Positions 1 to 9,700 of a DNA stretch of 49,286 nucleotides are shown here, piece by piece. A program made the translations under genes and the position numbers. This DNA comes from an uncultured Caulobacterales bacterium (GTDB taxonomy: Bacteria > Pseudomonadota > Alphaproteobacteria > Caulobacterales > Maricaulaceae): the NCBI GenBank assembly GCA_937924355.1, contig CALDSY010000083.1, forward strand, positions 1 through 49,286, written 5' to 3'. Positions within the stretch are counted from its first letter, which is position 1, and each line of letters starts with the position of its first letter. The notes below the pieces were generated by a model. It made no database searches. It was not told the DNA's origin and worked only from the letters and a program-made list of their open reading frames with translations.

Positions 1-696
1 GGCTCGCAAATCTTCGTCCACCTTGCCGTTAAATTCAATGGTCAGATAAGAAATACATTTCCTGGCATCCAGTTGATAAGGCGACGGAAAGGCGTCCGTC
101 GGACAAATGTCGAGACAGGCCCGGCAGCTACCGCAGTGATCCGTTTCGCCTTGGGTTGGTGCCAACTTCGCGTCGGTCAATATGCTCCCGATGAACAGCC
201 AGCTGCCAAAGTCGCGGCTCACCAAATTTGTGTGCTTGCCTTGCCAGCCAAGTCCGGCCATTTGGGCCATGGGCTTTTCCATCAACGGCGCCGTATCGAC
301 GAAGACCTTGACGTCACAATCCATATCGCGGGCCAATAGACCGGCCAATTCCTTGAGACGGCCTTTCATGATGTCGTGGTAATCACGGTTCCGGGCATAA
401 ACCGAAAGCGTCGCCTTTTCGCTTTGATCCAGCGTTAACAGGGGGTCTGTGTCCGGTCCGTAATTCATCCCGACCAGAACGGCCGCGCGCGCATCAGGCC
501 ACATATGCCGGGGGTCACTCCGGCGGGCTTGTGTTTCAGCCATCCAGCTCATTTCGCCGTGATAATTTTGGGCGATGAAATGTTTAAGCCGCTCTGGCGT
601 CCGCTCATCCCAAATGGCTAAGTCCGCCACATAGGGCGCTGTAAAACCAAGCTTGTGACAGCGAGTTTTGAAGCGTTTCGACAGAGTGCGTGTCAC
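1..696 (-). CDS. queG: Epoxyqueuosine reductase QueG (3' end outside window)
   Basis: Catalyses the last step of queuosine biosynthesis, reducing epoxyqueuosine in tRNA to queuosine with a cobalamin and two 4Fe-4S clusters. The minus-strand frame is open from a GTG at 694-696 to the window edge (232 codons seen of roughly 350-380 usual). The first cluster motif CGSCRACLDICPTDAF, followed by PSPYQLDARKC, is the QueG ferredoxin-type signature; upstream are the QueG-typical segments VGMNYGPDTDP and GLGWQGKHTNL. The GTG lies 4 bases after the stop of the GST gene, so the two are probably co-transcribed. The start is inferred, since the frame stays open back into the GST gene, but VTRTLSKRF fits the usual QueG N-terminus length. 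Confidence 0.93.
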   Translation of the reverse strand, partial: MTRTLSKRFKTRCHKLGFTAPYVADLAIWDERTPERLKHFIAQNYHGEMSWMAETQARRSDPRHMWPDARAAVLVGMNYGPDTDPLLTLDQSEKATLSVYARNRDYHDIMKGRLKELAGLLARDMDCDVKVFVDTAPLMEKPMAQMAGLGWQGKHTNLVSRDFGSWLFIGSILTDAKLAPTQGETDHCGSCRACLDICPTDAFPSPYQLDARKCISYLTIEFNGKVDEDLRA

Positions 697-700
697 GACT

Positions 701-1378
701 TTAAAAATCCAGATCCGAATAATGGCGGGGCGGGATTAAACCGGGCATATTATCGGCGAGAAGGGGCCGAAAACTAGGCCGCGATTTCAATTTTTGGTAC
801 CACTCTTTGATGGAGGCATGGTCTTTCCAATTGATCTCGCCGATAAAATCCAAACAAGATAAATGGGCGCCGGCCGCGATATCGGCCAAAGAGAAATCAT
901 GTCCGGCCAGCCAGCTGCGCTTTTGTAAAAGAAAATCTAGATAGTCCAGATGGAAGGCCAGGTTTTTACGGCCTTCGCGCAAGGTTTGCGGATCAGGTGC
1001 GCCGCCGCCCGTTAGGGTTTTTTCAAGGCGCTCAGCGAGAATAAAGGCATTGACCTCGTCAGCGAATTTCACGTCAAACCAATTGCAAATCCGGCGCGCC
1101 TCGGCCCGTTCGGCTGCGGACCCCGGGAGGAGAATAACCCGCCCGGCGCTATCTTCGGCGTATTCACATAGGGCGCGGGCACCGCTGATGACGACCTGAC
1201 CGCCCGGAACATTCTCAACTAATATGGGCGGACGACCTTCGGGTGACAAAGTGAGAAAACTCTCGTCGATCTCCCAGGGGTTAATCTGAACCATTTTAAA
1301 GCGCAGGCGTTTTTCCTCCAGGGCCAAGCGAGCCTGTCTGGACTGCGGATCAAGCGGCCAGTGGTAAAGTGTGCGCAT
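701..1378 (-). CDS. fzlA: GST-family protein, probable FtsZ-binding FzlA
   Basis: 225-residue cytosolic glutathione S-transferase-fold protein with an N-terminal thioredoxin-like domain (about 1-80) and an all-helical C-terminal domain. The N-terminus MRTLYHWPLDPQSRQARLAL and the C-terminal tail ending HYSDLDF match what I recall of alphaproteobacterial FzlA, a GST homologue that binds FtsZ, curves its filaments and is needed for constriction in Caulobacter. That family does not appear to work as a classical glutathione transferase. No clear ribosome-binding site precedes the ATG. It lies between a metal exporter and queG on the same strand. The alternative is a generic GST; the FzlA call rests on end-motif recognition, not alignment. 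Confidence 0.72.
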   Translation of the reverse strand: MRTLYHWPLDPQSRQARLALEEKRLRFKMVQINPWEIDESFLTLSPEGRPPILVENVPGGQVVISGARALCEYAEDSAGRVILLPGSAAERAEARRICNWFDVKFADEVNAFILAERLEKTLTGGGAPDPQTLREGRKNLAFHLDYLDFLLQKRSWLAGHDFSLADIAAGAHLSCLDFIGEINWKDHASIKEWYQKLKSRPSFRPLLADNMPGLIPPRHYSDLDF

Positions 1379-1413
1379 AAGGAGATATTAGCCTCTAAAG
1401 CGGTAATGAGTTG

Positions 1414-2397
1414 TTAATCATCCGGACGAAAACGTTCATTACCGTGCTGATCCTGACATCCGGTTGGATGGGGGTGAATAAGAATATCGGCCGCTTTGTA
1501 AACCTGCATCATGCGGGTCTCCGCCGCCAGTATGGTATCATGGGCATCGGACAAGGAGAGATGACGATCCAGGTCCAGCCGCATTTGAATATGTACATGG
1601 GGTCCGGACGCCCGAGTGCGCAGATCATGGACGGCTTTGACGGCTTTGTCTTCCATGGCCAGCTTAATGATGAGATCGCGTTCTTGGGGCGAAAGTTCTT
1701 TGTCCATGAGCTGTGCCCACGCGATCCGGGTGATGCGCGCGGCCGTCAGTAACAGCCAAACAGCCATGACAATACCGACGATCACATCCGCCCGTTTATA
1801 CGGCGTATAGGTCACGAAAAGAATACCGGCGATCACAAACAGGTTCGCGATCAGGTCCGCAAAATAGTGTGCGCGGTCACCTCTGACGGCAATGGATCCG
1901 GTTTCACGGATAGCCCAGCCCTGTGCCAGCAATAAAAATGTACTGACGACAATAAAAACAATGAGCGCAATAATGGCTAGCGCTGAACGCTCTACGACTT
2001 CCGGCTCATTAAAGGACTCTATGGAGTGCTCTAGCAAATGAAACGCGACAACAATAATCAAACAGACCTGTAAAACAGCGGCAAAGCTCTCGATTTTACC
2101 GCGACCATAACGGAATTCCCCGTCTGGTCGTTTCGCGGCGTATCTGACGGCCACAAAGGTTGTCAGCGCTGCAAACAAATCGAGGCTGGAATGGATGAGA
2201 GAGGCCAAAATGCCGACTGAATGGGTCTCTTCCAAAAGGAAAAACTTAGCGACCACAAAGAAAATCCCGACCGCCATCGAAAAAAGCGTGATCTTGCGGG
2301 TGATCGCAGCTGACTCTTCCGGCGGCATGCGACCGGGCCGTCCACGCATACGTGGCGCCTCGTAATCCTTAGCAGATTTCAATGTTTCTTCGGTCAT
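1414..2397 (-). CDS. Cation diffusion facilitator (CDF) metal exporter
   Basis: Inner-membrane proton-coupled divalent-metal exporter of the CDF/FieF type. About 327 residues: a cytoplasmic N-terminus, six membrane segments (first near VGIFFVVAKFFLL) and a cytoplasmic C-terminal ferredoxin-like domain with GPHVHIQMRLDLD and ADILIHPHP, the usual metal-binding dimer domain. The membrane metal site is visible as SSLDLFAAL in TM2 (S-x-x-D) and HYFADLIANL in TM5 (H-x-x-x-D). The metal (Zn, Fe, Mn) cannot be read from sequence. I chose the ATG at 2397 over a TTG at 2415. A dyad operator candidate sits just upstream at 2419-2441. Confidence 0.9.
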   Translation of the reverse strand: MTEETLKSAKDYEAPRMRGRPGRMPPEESAAITRKITLFSMAVGIFFVVAKFFLLEETHSVGILASLIHSSLDLFAALTTFVAVRYAAKRPDGEFRYGRGKIESFAAVLQVCLIIVVAFHLLEHSIESFNEPEVVERSALAIIALIVFIVVSTFLLLAQGWAIRETGSIAVRGDRAHYFADLIANLFVIAGILFVTYTPYKRADVIVGIVMAVWLLLTAARITRIAWAQLMDKELSPQERDLIIKLAMEDKAVKAVHDLRTRASGPHVHIQMRLDLDRHLSLSDAHDTILAAETRMMQVYKAADILIHPHPTGCQDQHGNERFRPDD

Positions 2398-2418
2398 AAA
2401 TGCTGATCTCGCCAACGA

Positions 2419-2441
2419 CCGTTATAGCATAACTATAACGG
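2419..2441. promoter_or_regulatory. Palindromic operator candidate, Zur-like, between CDF and M1 genes
   Basis: A perfect 9-base inverted repeat CCGTTATAG / CTATAACGG with spacer CATAA. Nested in it is GTTAT-AGC-ATAAC (2421-2433). It lies 22 bases upstream of the CDF start and 105 bases upstream of the divergent M1 aminopeptidase. GTTAT-N3-ATAAC resembles the core of Zur (zinc uptake regulator) boxes, which would suit a metal exporter and a zinc peptidase. The dyad is seen; the regulator is inferred. Confidence 0.5.
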
Positions 2442-2545
2442 CAGGATAGAGGAAATGTTATCTTATTAGTTGGCCTTTCGATCTTGGAGGGCTTTACCCG
2501 GATATTTAGGCCGGATAAGTTTGGATCCATAAGACGGAGACAATA

Positions 2546-5332
2546 ATGACACGCATGACAATCGGGTTCGCCGCAATATTGGCGGCGATCTTTATATTGG
2601 TGGGTTGCAAGCAAAACTCAGATATTTCCATAATGGATTCCAAGTCTGGCTCAGATGCGCTGTTTATTGAAAACGACGTTCCTCATGCTTTGCTAGGTGC
2701 CAATGTTACGCCTTTGGCTTACCGGATTGATATGGTCATGAATCCAGATGATCCCGGGTATACGGGGATAGTCGAAATTGATGTGGAGATCGCTAAGGCC
2801 ACGCGGCAGATTTGGCTCCATGGTAAAAATATGACCGTTCGCGGCGCTGTCGCCGTGAATGGTGTGACGACCATTCCTATGACCTTTGAAGAATTGCCGG
2901 CGAGCGAAGCGCCCTCTGGCATTGCCCGAATAACATCAGAAGAAACGCTGCCCGCCGGCCCGCTCACCCTGCGCCTGCCTTACGAGACGCCTTATAATCT
3001 CAACCTTAATTCCGCCTATAAAGTGGTCAAAGGTGATGACGCCTATGTCGTCACGCAGTTTGAGCCTCTGGGTGCGCGGGAGGCATTTCCAAGTTTTGAT
3101 GAGCCCCGTTTCAAAGTCCCGTTTACGCTGTCTATCACATCGCCGGAGGAGGATTTTGTCTACTCCAATACACCGGAGATTTCCGCAACCCCTTTGGACA
3201 ATGGCTGGATTAAGCACCAGTTCGCCCAGACTCTGCCGTTACCAACCTACCTGATTGCCTTTGGTGTTGGACCTTATGATGTGGTGGACTATGCGGATCT
3301 ACCGGTGACAGAGGTTCGGGACCGTCCCATCAAACTTCGAGGCATTGCCGCTAAAGGCAAGGGCGAGCAACTGGATTATGCGCTCAAGAATACGGCCGGA
3401 ATCATGGAAGCGATTGAAGGCTACTTCGCTGTGCCTTATCCTTATGAGAAACTCGATCTGATCGCTGCGCCGGATTATGCCTTTGGCGCTATGGAGAACC
3501 CCGGCGCTATTGTTTATCGGGAGTATCTGCTGCTGATGGATGACGATGCGCCCTTGTCCCAAAAACGCGCTTACGCATCTGTGCATTCCCATGAAATCGC
3601 GCACCAATGGTTTGGAAATCTGGTTACGCCGTATTGGTGGGAAGATATCTGGCTCAATGAAGCCTTTGCCACATGGATGGGTAATAAGGGTATAACGTTG
3701 TGGCAGCCCGATGGAAATTTTGACCGCAACAATCAACGCTCGGCGCTGGGGGCTATGAATATTGATAGTCTGGCATCGACCCGCAGTGTTCGAACGCCTT
3801 TAAATCGCTCTGAAAACGTCATGCAGCAATTTGACGGGATCACCTACCGAAAGGGCGGCGGTGTTCTATCCATGATCGAAAGCTATTTGGGCGAAGAGAA
3901 TTTCCGCAAAGGCGTGCAGCTCCATATGGAGCGGTTTGAGCATGGTGTTGCCAGCGCTGACGATTTTTTCCAAAGCCTGGCCGATGGCTCCGGCAATCCG
4001 GATGTTGTCGATGCGTTAAAATCATTTGTCGATCAACCGGGCGTGCCTTTGGTGCGGCTGGGATATTCGTGTGAGCAAACAACTCGAAATACCCCGATCG
4101 GAACTGTTCCAGCTGCGAAAAAGAGTTTAGCAATTTCCCAAAAGAGATACGCACCTCTTGGATCGAAAACGAATACGGCACAAAGCTGGGAGATACCGGT
4201 ATGTATCAGATCCTTCAATGAATTAGATTCTCAAGACCACAAAAACTGTACTGTACTGTCACACGCTTCTCAAACCTTTGACAAGGAAGCATCAATGGCT
4301 TTGATCGGCGGAACAATATGCCCGATCATCATGCCTAACGCCGATGGGGCCGGTTATTATCGTTTCACCATGCCGAGCGAAAACTGGGCGGACCTGCTAA
4401 ACAACATCGACAAGCTCAACACGCGCGAAGTTTTGGCCACCCAGGACAGCCTCCTCGCTGCCTACAGGGCCGGTGAAGTCGATAGCTCTGTCTATCTGCA
4501 AGGCGTGGAAAAATTTGCCAAACATCCTGAATATGATGTGGTCAATAAGGCCGGTGATCTCTTGGGCTTTATGGACAATCATCTGCCGGATACGGCGCGT
4601 CCAGATTATGAGCGATTTGTCCGCGATATCTACGAAGCCAAATATGAATCTGTCGTTGGCACAGATACAATAGAGGGTCAGCTACTGGCGCCGACGCTTT
4701 TGGGTAATCTGATTTATCGGGCCAATGATAAATCTCTGGTGACGGCGTATGCCAAAAAAGGCGCCGCCTATTTGGGTCTGGACGGTGAGGCGGATAAATC
4801 TGCCGTTCCGTCCAACCTCCTGAGTTATGCCTTGGACTCAGTTTTGATGGAACGCGAAGTAGAGGCCTTTGATGCGCTGCTCGCCCTTCACAAAGATGGA
4901 AGCCGAAGGGAAAAAAATAGCGCGCTTTCTGCTTTGGTTGAAGTTAAATCTCCGGACCGGGTAAAGCAGCTTCTCCATATGGCGCTGGATGGGAGCAGTC
5001 AGATGAACCAGAACGATGCGTCAAGCATTGTCTTTGCCCTTATGGGCAAGCCCGCGCATTCGGATATGACTTGGAATTGGTTCAAACGTAATTTTGATCG
5101 TTATGTCGAGTCGCGTATACCGGATGTCCGCAAGCCCGGCATGGCATCGTTTGGCGGGGGGTTTTGTTCGATCGAGAAAGCAAATGAGCTAGAAACGCTC
5201 ATAGAGAGCAAAGCCCATATGATTCCGGGATATGAGCGCCGATTGGCACAAACCCTCGAATCCATTGAGTTATGCGCCGCTCTTAAAGAGGCCAAGATTA
5301 AAGAATTGGGTCAGGCTTTGAAAAACAGATAG
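2546..5332 (+). CDS. M1-family zinc aminopeptidase lipoprotein
   Basis: Gluzincin aminopeptidase (APN/ERAP type) that removes N-terminal residues from peptides, probably tethered in the periplasm. 928 residues, normal for the family. The N-terminus is a lipoprotein signal with lipobox ILVGC (Cys21). The exopeptidase motif GAMEN is at 314-318 and the zinc site HEIAH at 349-353 with the third ligand Glu372 in WLNEAFA, which is the exact HEXXH-X18-E spacing. The C-terminal half (about 560-928) is the ERAP1-like helical repeat domain. The ATG is preceded by GGAG at 8 bases. It is divergent from the CDF exporter and followed by a PiT-like permease after 51 bases. Peptide scavenging is the likely role, inferred from the family. 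Confidence 0.93.
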   Translation: MTRMTIGFAAILAAIFILVGCKQNSDISIMDSKSGSDALFIENDVPHALLGANVTPLAYRIDMVMNPDDPGYTGIVEIDVEIAKATRQIWLHGKNMTVRGAVAVNGVTTIPMTFEELPASEAPSGIARITSEETLPAGPLTLRLPYETPYNLNLNSAYKVVKGDDAYVVTQFEPLGAREAFPSFDEPRFKVPFTLSITSPEEDFVYSNTPEISATPLDNGWIKHQFAQTLPLPTYLIAFGVGPYDVVDYADLPVTEVRDRPIKLRGIAAKGKGEQLDYALKNTAGIMEAIEGYFAVPYPYEKLDLIAAPDYAFGAMENPGAIVYREYLLLMDDDAPLSQKRAYASVHSHEIAHQWFGNLVTPYWWEDIWLNEAFATWMGNKGITLWQPDGNFDRNNQRSALGAMNIDSLASTRSVRTPLNRSENVMQQFDGITYRKGGGVLSMIESYLGEENFRKGVQLHMERFEHGVASADDFFQSLADGSGNPDVVDALKSFVDQPGVPLVRLGYSCEQTTRNTPIGTVPAAKKSLAISQKRYAPLGSKTNTAQSWEIPVCIRSFNELDSQDHKNCTVLSHASQTFDKEASMALIGGTICPIIMPNADGAGYYRFTMPSENWADLLNNIDKLNTREVLATQDSLLAAYRAGEVDSSVYLQGVEKFAKHPEYDVVNKAGDLLGFMDNHLPDTARPDYERFVRDIYEAKYESVVGTDTIEGQLLAPTLLGNLIYRANDKSLVTAYAKKGAAYLGLDGEADKSAVPSNLLSYALDSVLMEREVEAFDALLALHKDGSRREKNSALSALVEVKSPDRVKQLLHMALDGSSQMNQNDASSIVFALMGKPAHSDMTWNWFKRNFDRYVESRIPDVRKPGMASFGGGFCSIEKANELETLIESKAHMIPGYERRLAQTLESIELCAALKEAKIKELGQALKNR

Positions 5333-5383
5333 GCACGCCTGCCGAATCTGGTCACAAAACTCCTAAAAATAAGAGCGGGTAGA

Positions 5384-6760
5384 ATGTTTGAGATTTCCTT
5401 TTTTGCGTTGTTAGGCTTCTTTTTTGCGGCCTATGCGGTGGTCGGAAATGACGCCCTGCAGACCTTGGGGACGTTTATCAACTCCAATTCCAAATTACAC
5501 TGGGGTTGGTTATTTCTGTTCGCAGGATCAGTTCTCGTCGTAACTTTTACCTATGGCTGGATCATTTATGACGGCGATCCATCCTGGCAGCGTTTATCTA
5601 ATGTCAAAAAATATCCGCCCGTTGATATACAGTGGTATCACACGCTTCCGCCCCTCGCGCTTTTAGTTATAACCCGATTTGGGGTGCCGGTTTCGACATC
5701 GTTTATGGTGCTAACCGTGTTTGCTGCCGTAGACGGTTTCACATCTATGCTGGGCAAGTCTCTGACAGGCTACGGTCTGGCCTTTTTAGTTGGTCTTTTG
5801 GTCTTCCTCGTGGCGACCCGTTCGGTCGAAAAGTTCTTCGCTGAAAATGACGTATCGGCCAAAGCACCCTGGGGGCTGGCCAGTATAATGGGGCTAGTCA
5901 TAGCAGCGGTTGTCTATTTTATACCGGACCTTCTGATTAACTGCGATCCCACAGCATTGACAGACGCCGAAGAAATCAAGTCCTGTAATAAGTCACAGGG
6001 CATTGTCACCAAATACAAAGCCTACGCGCCTTATATCATAGCCAGCGGTGTGTTCATCGAAGGGATCATTTTTTTGGTTTCTCGCAAGTTCGGAAACGCT
6101 TCTTATTGGGTGATCCTGCAATGGGTAACGACCGCCTATCTCTGGGGAGTTTGGCTCATTCAGGATTTCGCCAACATTTTTGTTTTCCTGCCGCGAGAAT
6201 TGTCGGCGCTGGAATGTTTCACGGCCTTGTTCATTATTCTTGCGCTTCTGGGATATACCTTCTGGAATAAAGGCGGGCCGGTCCAGAAAATTCTTCGCGC
6301 GAAGACGGCGGTGACTGATATCCGATCGGCGACACTGATCGACTTTATTTACGCCAGTCTTTTGTTTTTCTTCAAAGAGGTATCTGCCATTCCCATGTCG
6401 ACAACCTTTGTCTTCCTCGGGTTAATTGCAGGCCGAGAATTTGGTTTCTCGCTCATGCGCAAGGATTTGTCCGTTGACAAAGCTTGGCGTTTGACTCTGT
6501 CGGATTTATCCAAAGCCTATGTGGGATTGGTGATTTCTATCAATATGGCGGTTGGACTACCGCGCCTCTCTCAAGCCCTGACAGGGGGGGCCGTGCCGCC
6601 TATTACGAACCAATTCCTGACCTTAGTGATCTGCGCTAATCTATTGCTGCTATCGGTCGCGTTTTATCTGCTCAAGCAGGATGATCGGGTCCGCAAGATT
6701 GTCACGACAATCGCCCTGGCATCCGCGGCGGCGGCCTTCTTTATGTTGCCGATAAGTTAG
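5384..6760 (+). CDS. PiT-like inorganic anion permease
   Basis: 458-residue polytopic inner-membrane protein with about ten to eleven hydrophobic segments. Two related half-motifs point to the inorganic phosphate transporter (PiT) superfamily fold: VVGNDALQTLGTFI at the N-terminus echoes the PiT GANDxANxxGT signature, and RFGVPVSTSFMVL in the first half and VSAIPMSTTFVFLGLIAG in the second echo the PiT PVSTTH repeats. The substrate is therefore probably phosphate or another oxyanion, but the canonical His and second Asn-Asp are altered, so ion specificity is open. It ends one base from the gltB stop on the opposite strand. I recognise the superfamily, not the exact subfamily. Confidence 0.6.
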   Translation: MFEISFFALLGFFFAAYAVVGNDALQTLGTFINSNSKLHWGWLFLFAGSVLVVTFTYGWIIYDGDPSWQRLSNVKKYPPVDIQWYHTLPPLALLVITRFGVPVSTSFMVLTVFAAVDGFTSMLGKSLTGYGLAFLVGLLVFLVATRSVEKFFAENDVSAKAPWGLASIMGLVIAAVVYFIPDLLINCDPTALTDAEEIKSCNKSQGIVTKYKAYAPYIIASGVFIEGIIFLVSRKFGNASYWVILQWVTTAYLWGVWLIQDFANIFVFLPRELSALECFTALFIILALLGYTFWNKGGPVQKILRAKTAVTDIRSATLIDFIYASLLFFFKEVSAIPMSTTFVFLGLIAGREFGFSLMRKDLSVDKAWRLTLSDLSKAYVGLVISINMAVGLPRLSQALTGGAVPPITNQFLTLVICANLLLLSVAFYLLKQDDRVRKIVTTIALASAAAAFFMLPIS

Positions 6761-6761
6761 G

Positions 6762-9700
6762 CTATTCCGCCGCCTCGGATAGGGGCTGCTCCAAACGGTT
6801 GAGCATTTCTTTCGGGATGATCTGCCAGAAATGACTGCGCTCCAGCTCCCACTCCAGTAAAAGCTTTTGCGAAAAGTCCGAGCCGGTCATGCGCGCATGT
6901 TCTTCGATGAGCGATTTGCATTCCAGCTCCCAATACTCTGTGCCGAAACGTTGCCAGACCACCATGTCCGGATTGACCGCCCGTTCAAACTTGGCATCCG
7001 GGTCATAGACATAGGCCATGCCGCCTGACATGCCCGCGCCGAAATTATCCCCAACAGCGCCGAGAATGACGACCGTACCGCCGGTCATATATTCGCAGCC
7101 ATTGGTGCCGCAGCCTTCGACTACGGCGCGGGCGCCTGAATTGCGAACCGCAAAGCGCTCACCGGCGCGTCCGGCCGCAAGCAGTGTTCCCGCAGTGGCT
7201 CCGTAGAGACAGGTGTTTCCGACAATGGCCGAAAGGTGCGCGTTAATGGGCGTACGTCCTTGCGGGGCGACAATGATCTCCGCGCCGGACAGGCCTTTGC
7301 CCACATAATCATTGGCATCACCGTCTACGAGCAGGCGCAGACCTTTCACCCCAAAAGCGCCAAGACTTTGCCCCGCAGATCCGCGCAAGCGAATGGTCAA
7401 ATGACCGGGCGGCAATTGGGCATCGCCGAAAGTCTGATAGATTTTTGACGATGTGCGTGTACCGACGGCCCGGTGCACATTTTGAACCGCGTAAGTCAGG
7501 GACGTCTTTTCATTGCGTTCAAAGAATTGCGCTGCGTCTTGAATGATTAAAGGGTCAATACCGTCCGGCACTTCGATACGTTTGTGACGGGTATCGACGA
7601 CAGGGCGGTTATCCACGCGGGCCAATATGGGGTTAAGGTCCAGATCGTCCAGATGCACGGCCCCGCGGGAAAACTGGGTGAGCAGATCCGCGCGCCCAAT
7701 AATATCCTCAAGGCGTTCGACGCCGAGCTCCGCGAGTATTTCGCGCACGTCCTCGGCAATAAAGCTCATCAAATTGATAACCTTGTCCGGTGTCCCGGTG
7801 AACTTCTCGCGCAGGCGCGGGTCCTGTACGCAGACGCCAACGGGGCAAGTATTGGAATGACACTGACGCACCATGATACAGCCCATAGCCACTAAGCTCA
7901 GCGTGCCAATGCCGTATTCTTCCGCGCCCAGCATGGCCGCGATGACGATATCCCGACCGGTCTTGAGCCCGCCATCGGTTCGCAAGGTCACCTGATCACG
8001 CAAATTATTGAGCGTCAGAATTTGGTGCGCTTCAGACAGGCCAAGCTCCCAAGGCATGCCCGCATATTTCAGGGACGTATTGGGCGACGCGCCCGTACCG
8101 CCATTATGGCCCGCAATTAAGATGGTGTCGGCCTTCGCCTTGGCAACACCGGCCGCGATCGTGCCGACACCGGTCGACGCCACGAGTTTCACGGCGACCC
8201 GCGCTGTGGGATTAATCTGTTTAAGATCGTAAATCAGCTGCGCCAGATCTTCGATGGAATAGATATCGTGGTGCGGCGGCGGCGAGATCAGTGTCACGCC
8301 AGGCGTCGCGTTCCGGAACCGGGCGATCATTTCCGTTACTTTAAAGCCGGGGAGCTGTCCGCCTTCGCCTGGCTTGGCGCCTTGCGCCACTTTAATTTCA
8401 ATTTCCCGGCATTGATTGAGATATTCTGCCGTGACGCCAAAGCGCCCGGACGCAATCTGCTTCACAGCCGAGTTAGGATTGTCGCCATTGGGCAGAGGTT
8501 TATAGCGGGAGCGGTCTTCGCCGCCTTCACCGGACACGGACTTGGCGCCGATGCGGTTCATGGCGATATTCAGCGTACCGTGGGCTTCCGGCGACAGGGC
8601 ACCTAATGACATGCCGGGCGTACAGAAACGGCGGCGGATTTCATTGACGCTCTGAACATTGCGCAGCGGCACGGGCTTATCCATGGGCTGAATGTCGAGC
8701 AGATCACGCACCTGAATAGGCGACTGATTATTCACTACTTCGGCATAGCGTTTGTAAAGTTCATAGTCGCCGCGGGTTACCGCTTCTTGCAACATATGGA
8801 TCATATCGGCCGTATAAGCGTGGCGCTCGGATTTAGCGCGCACCCGGTACAGCCCGCCAACCGGCAGGGTGATGACCGATGGATCATAAGCTTTTTCGTG
8901 GATCTCCAGCAGCTTCTTCTCAAGACCGGCCAGCCCGATACCGGAAATGCGGCTGGTCATACCCGGGAAGAACTCACCGACGAGGGAGCGCGAAAGACCC
9001 AGCGCTTCGAAATTATTGCCGCCTCGATAGGACGAGATGACAGAAATGCCGAGCTTGGAAATGATTTTTAACAGCCCAGCTTCGATAGCCTTTTTATATT
9101 GTTGGGCCGCTGTATCGGCGTCCATATCCAGCAGGCCGCGACCCACCCGGTCGGTCAGGCTGTCTTGCGCCATATAAGCGTTAATGGCTGTCGCGCCTGC
9201 TCCGATGAGTACCGCGTAGTAATGTGTGTCCAAACACTCCGCTGTTTGCACAATGATCGAGCAAGAAGAGCGCAGGCCGGTATTGACCAAATGAGAATGA
9301 ATGGCGCCCACACACAGAATGATGGGCATGGCCGGCTTGTCTGCAGAGACCGCCTTGTCGCTGATGACGATGTTTTCATTGCCGTCGCGGACGGCCTGTT
9401 CCGCATCTGCGCGGATCCGGTCCAAGGCGAGTTTCAATGTGCGGCCCGCGCGGATATCCTCAACGGGTTTTTCAAAGGAACAGTCTACCACATGGGAGCT
9501 TTTACCGAACATGTCCATGAAGCGGGCATACATGCCATTGGTCATGACTGGGCTGTCGAGCACCAGCATTTGCTTGGTCTGCACTTCACCATCGGAGAGG
9601 ATATTGCGAAGATTTCGGAAACGGGTTTTCAGGCCCATAACCCGCGTTTCACGAAGCGGGTCAATGGGCGGATTGGTTACCTGTGAAAACTTCTGACGGA

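Noticed and set aside
9099-9686. 195-codon open frame on the plus strand inside gltB
   Set aside because: Composition and phase are those of an antisense shadow of a GC-biased gene; no ribosome site or recognisable product.
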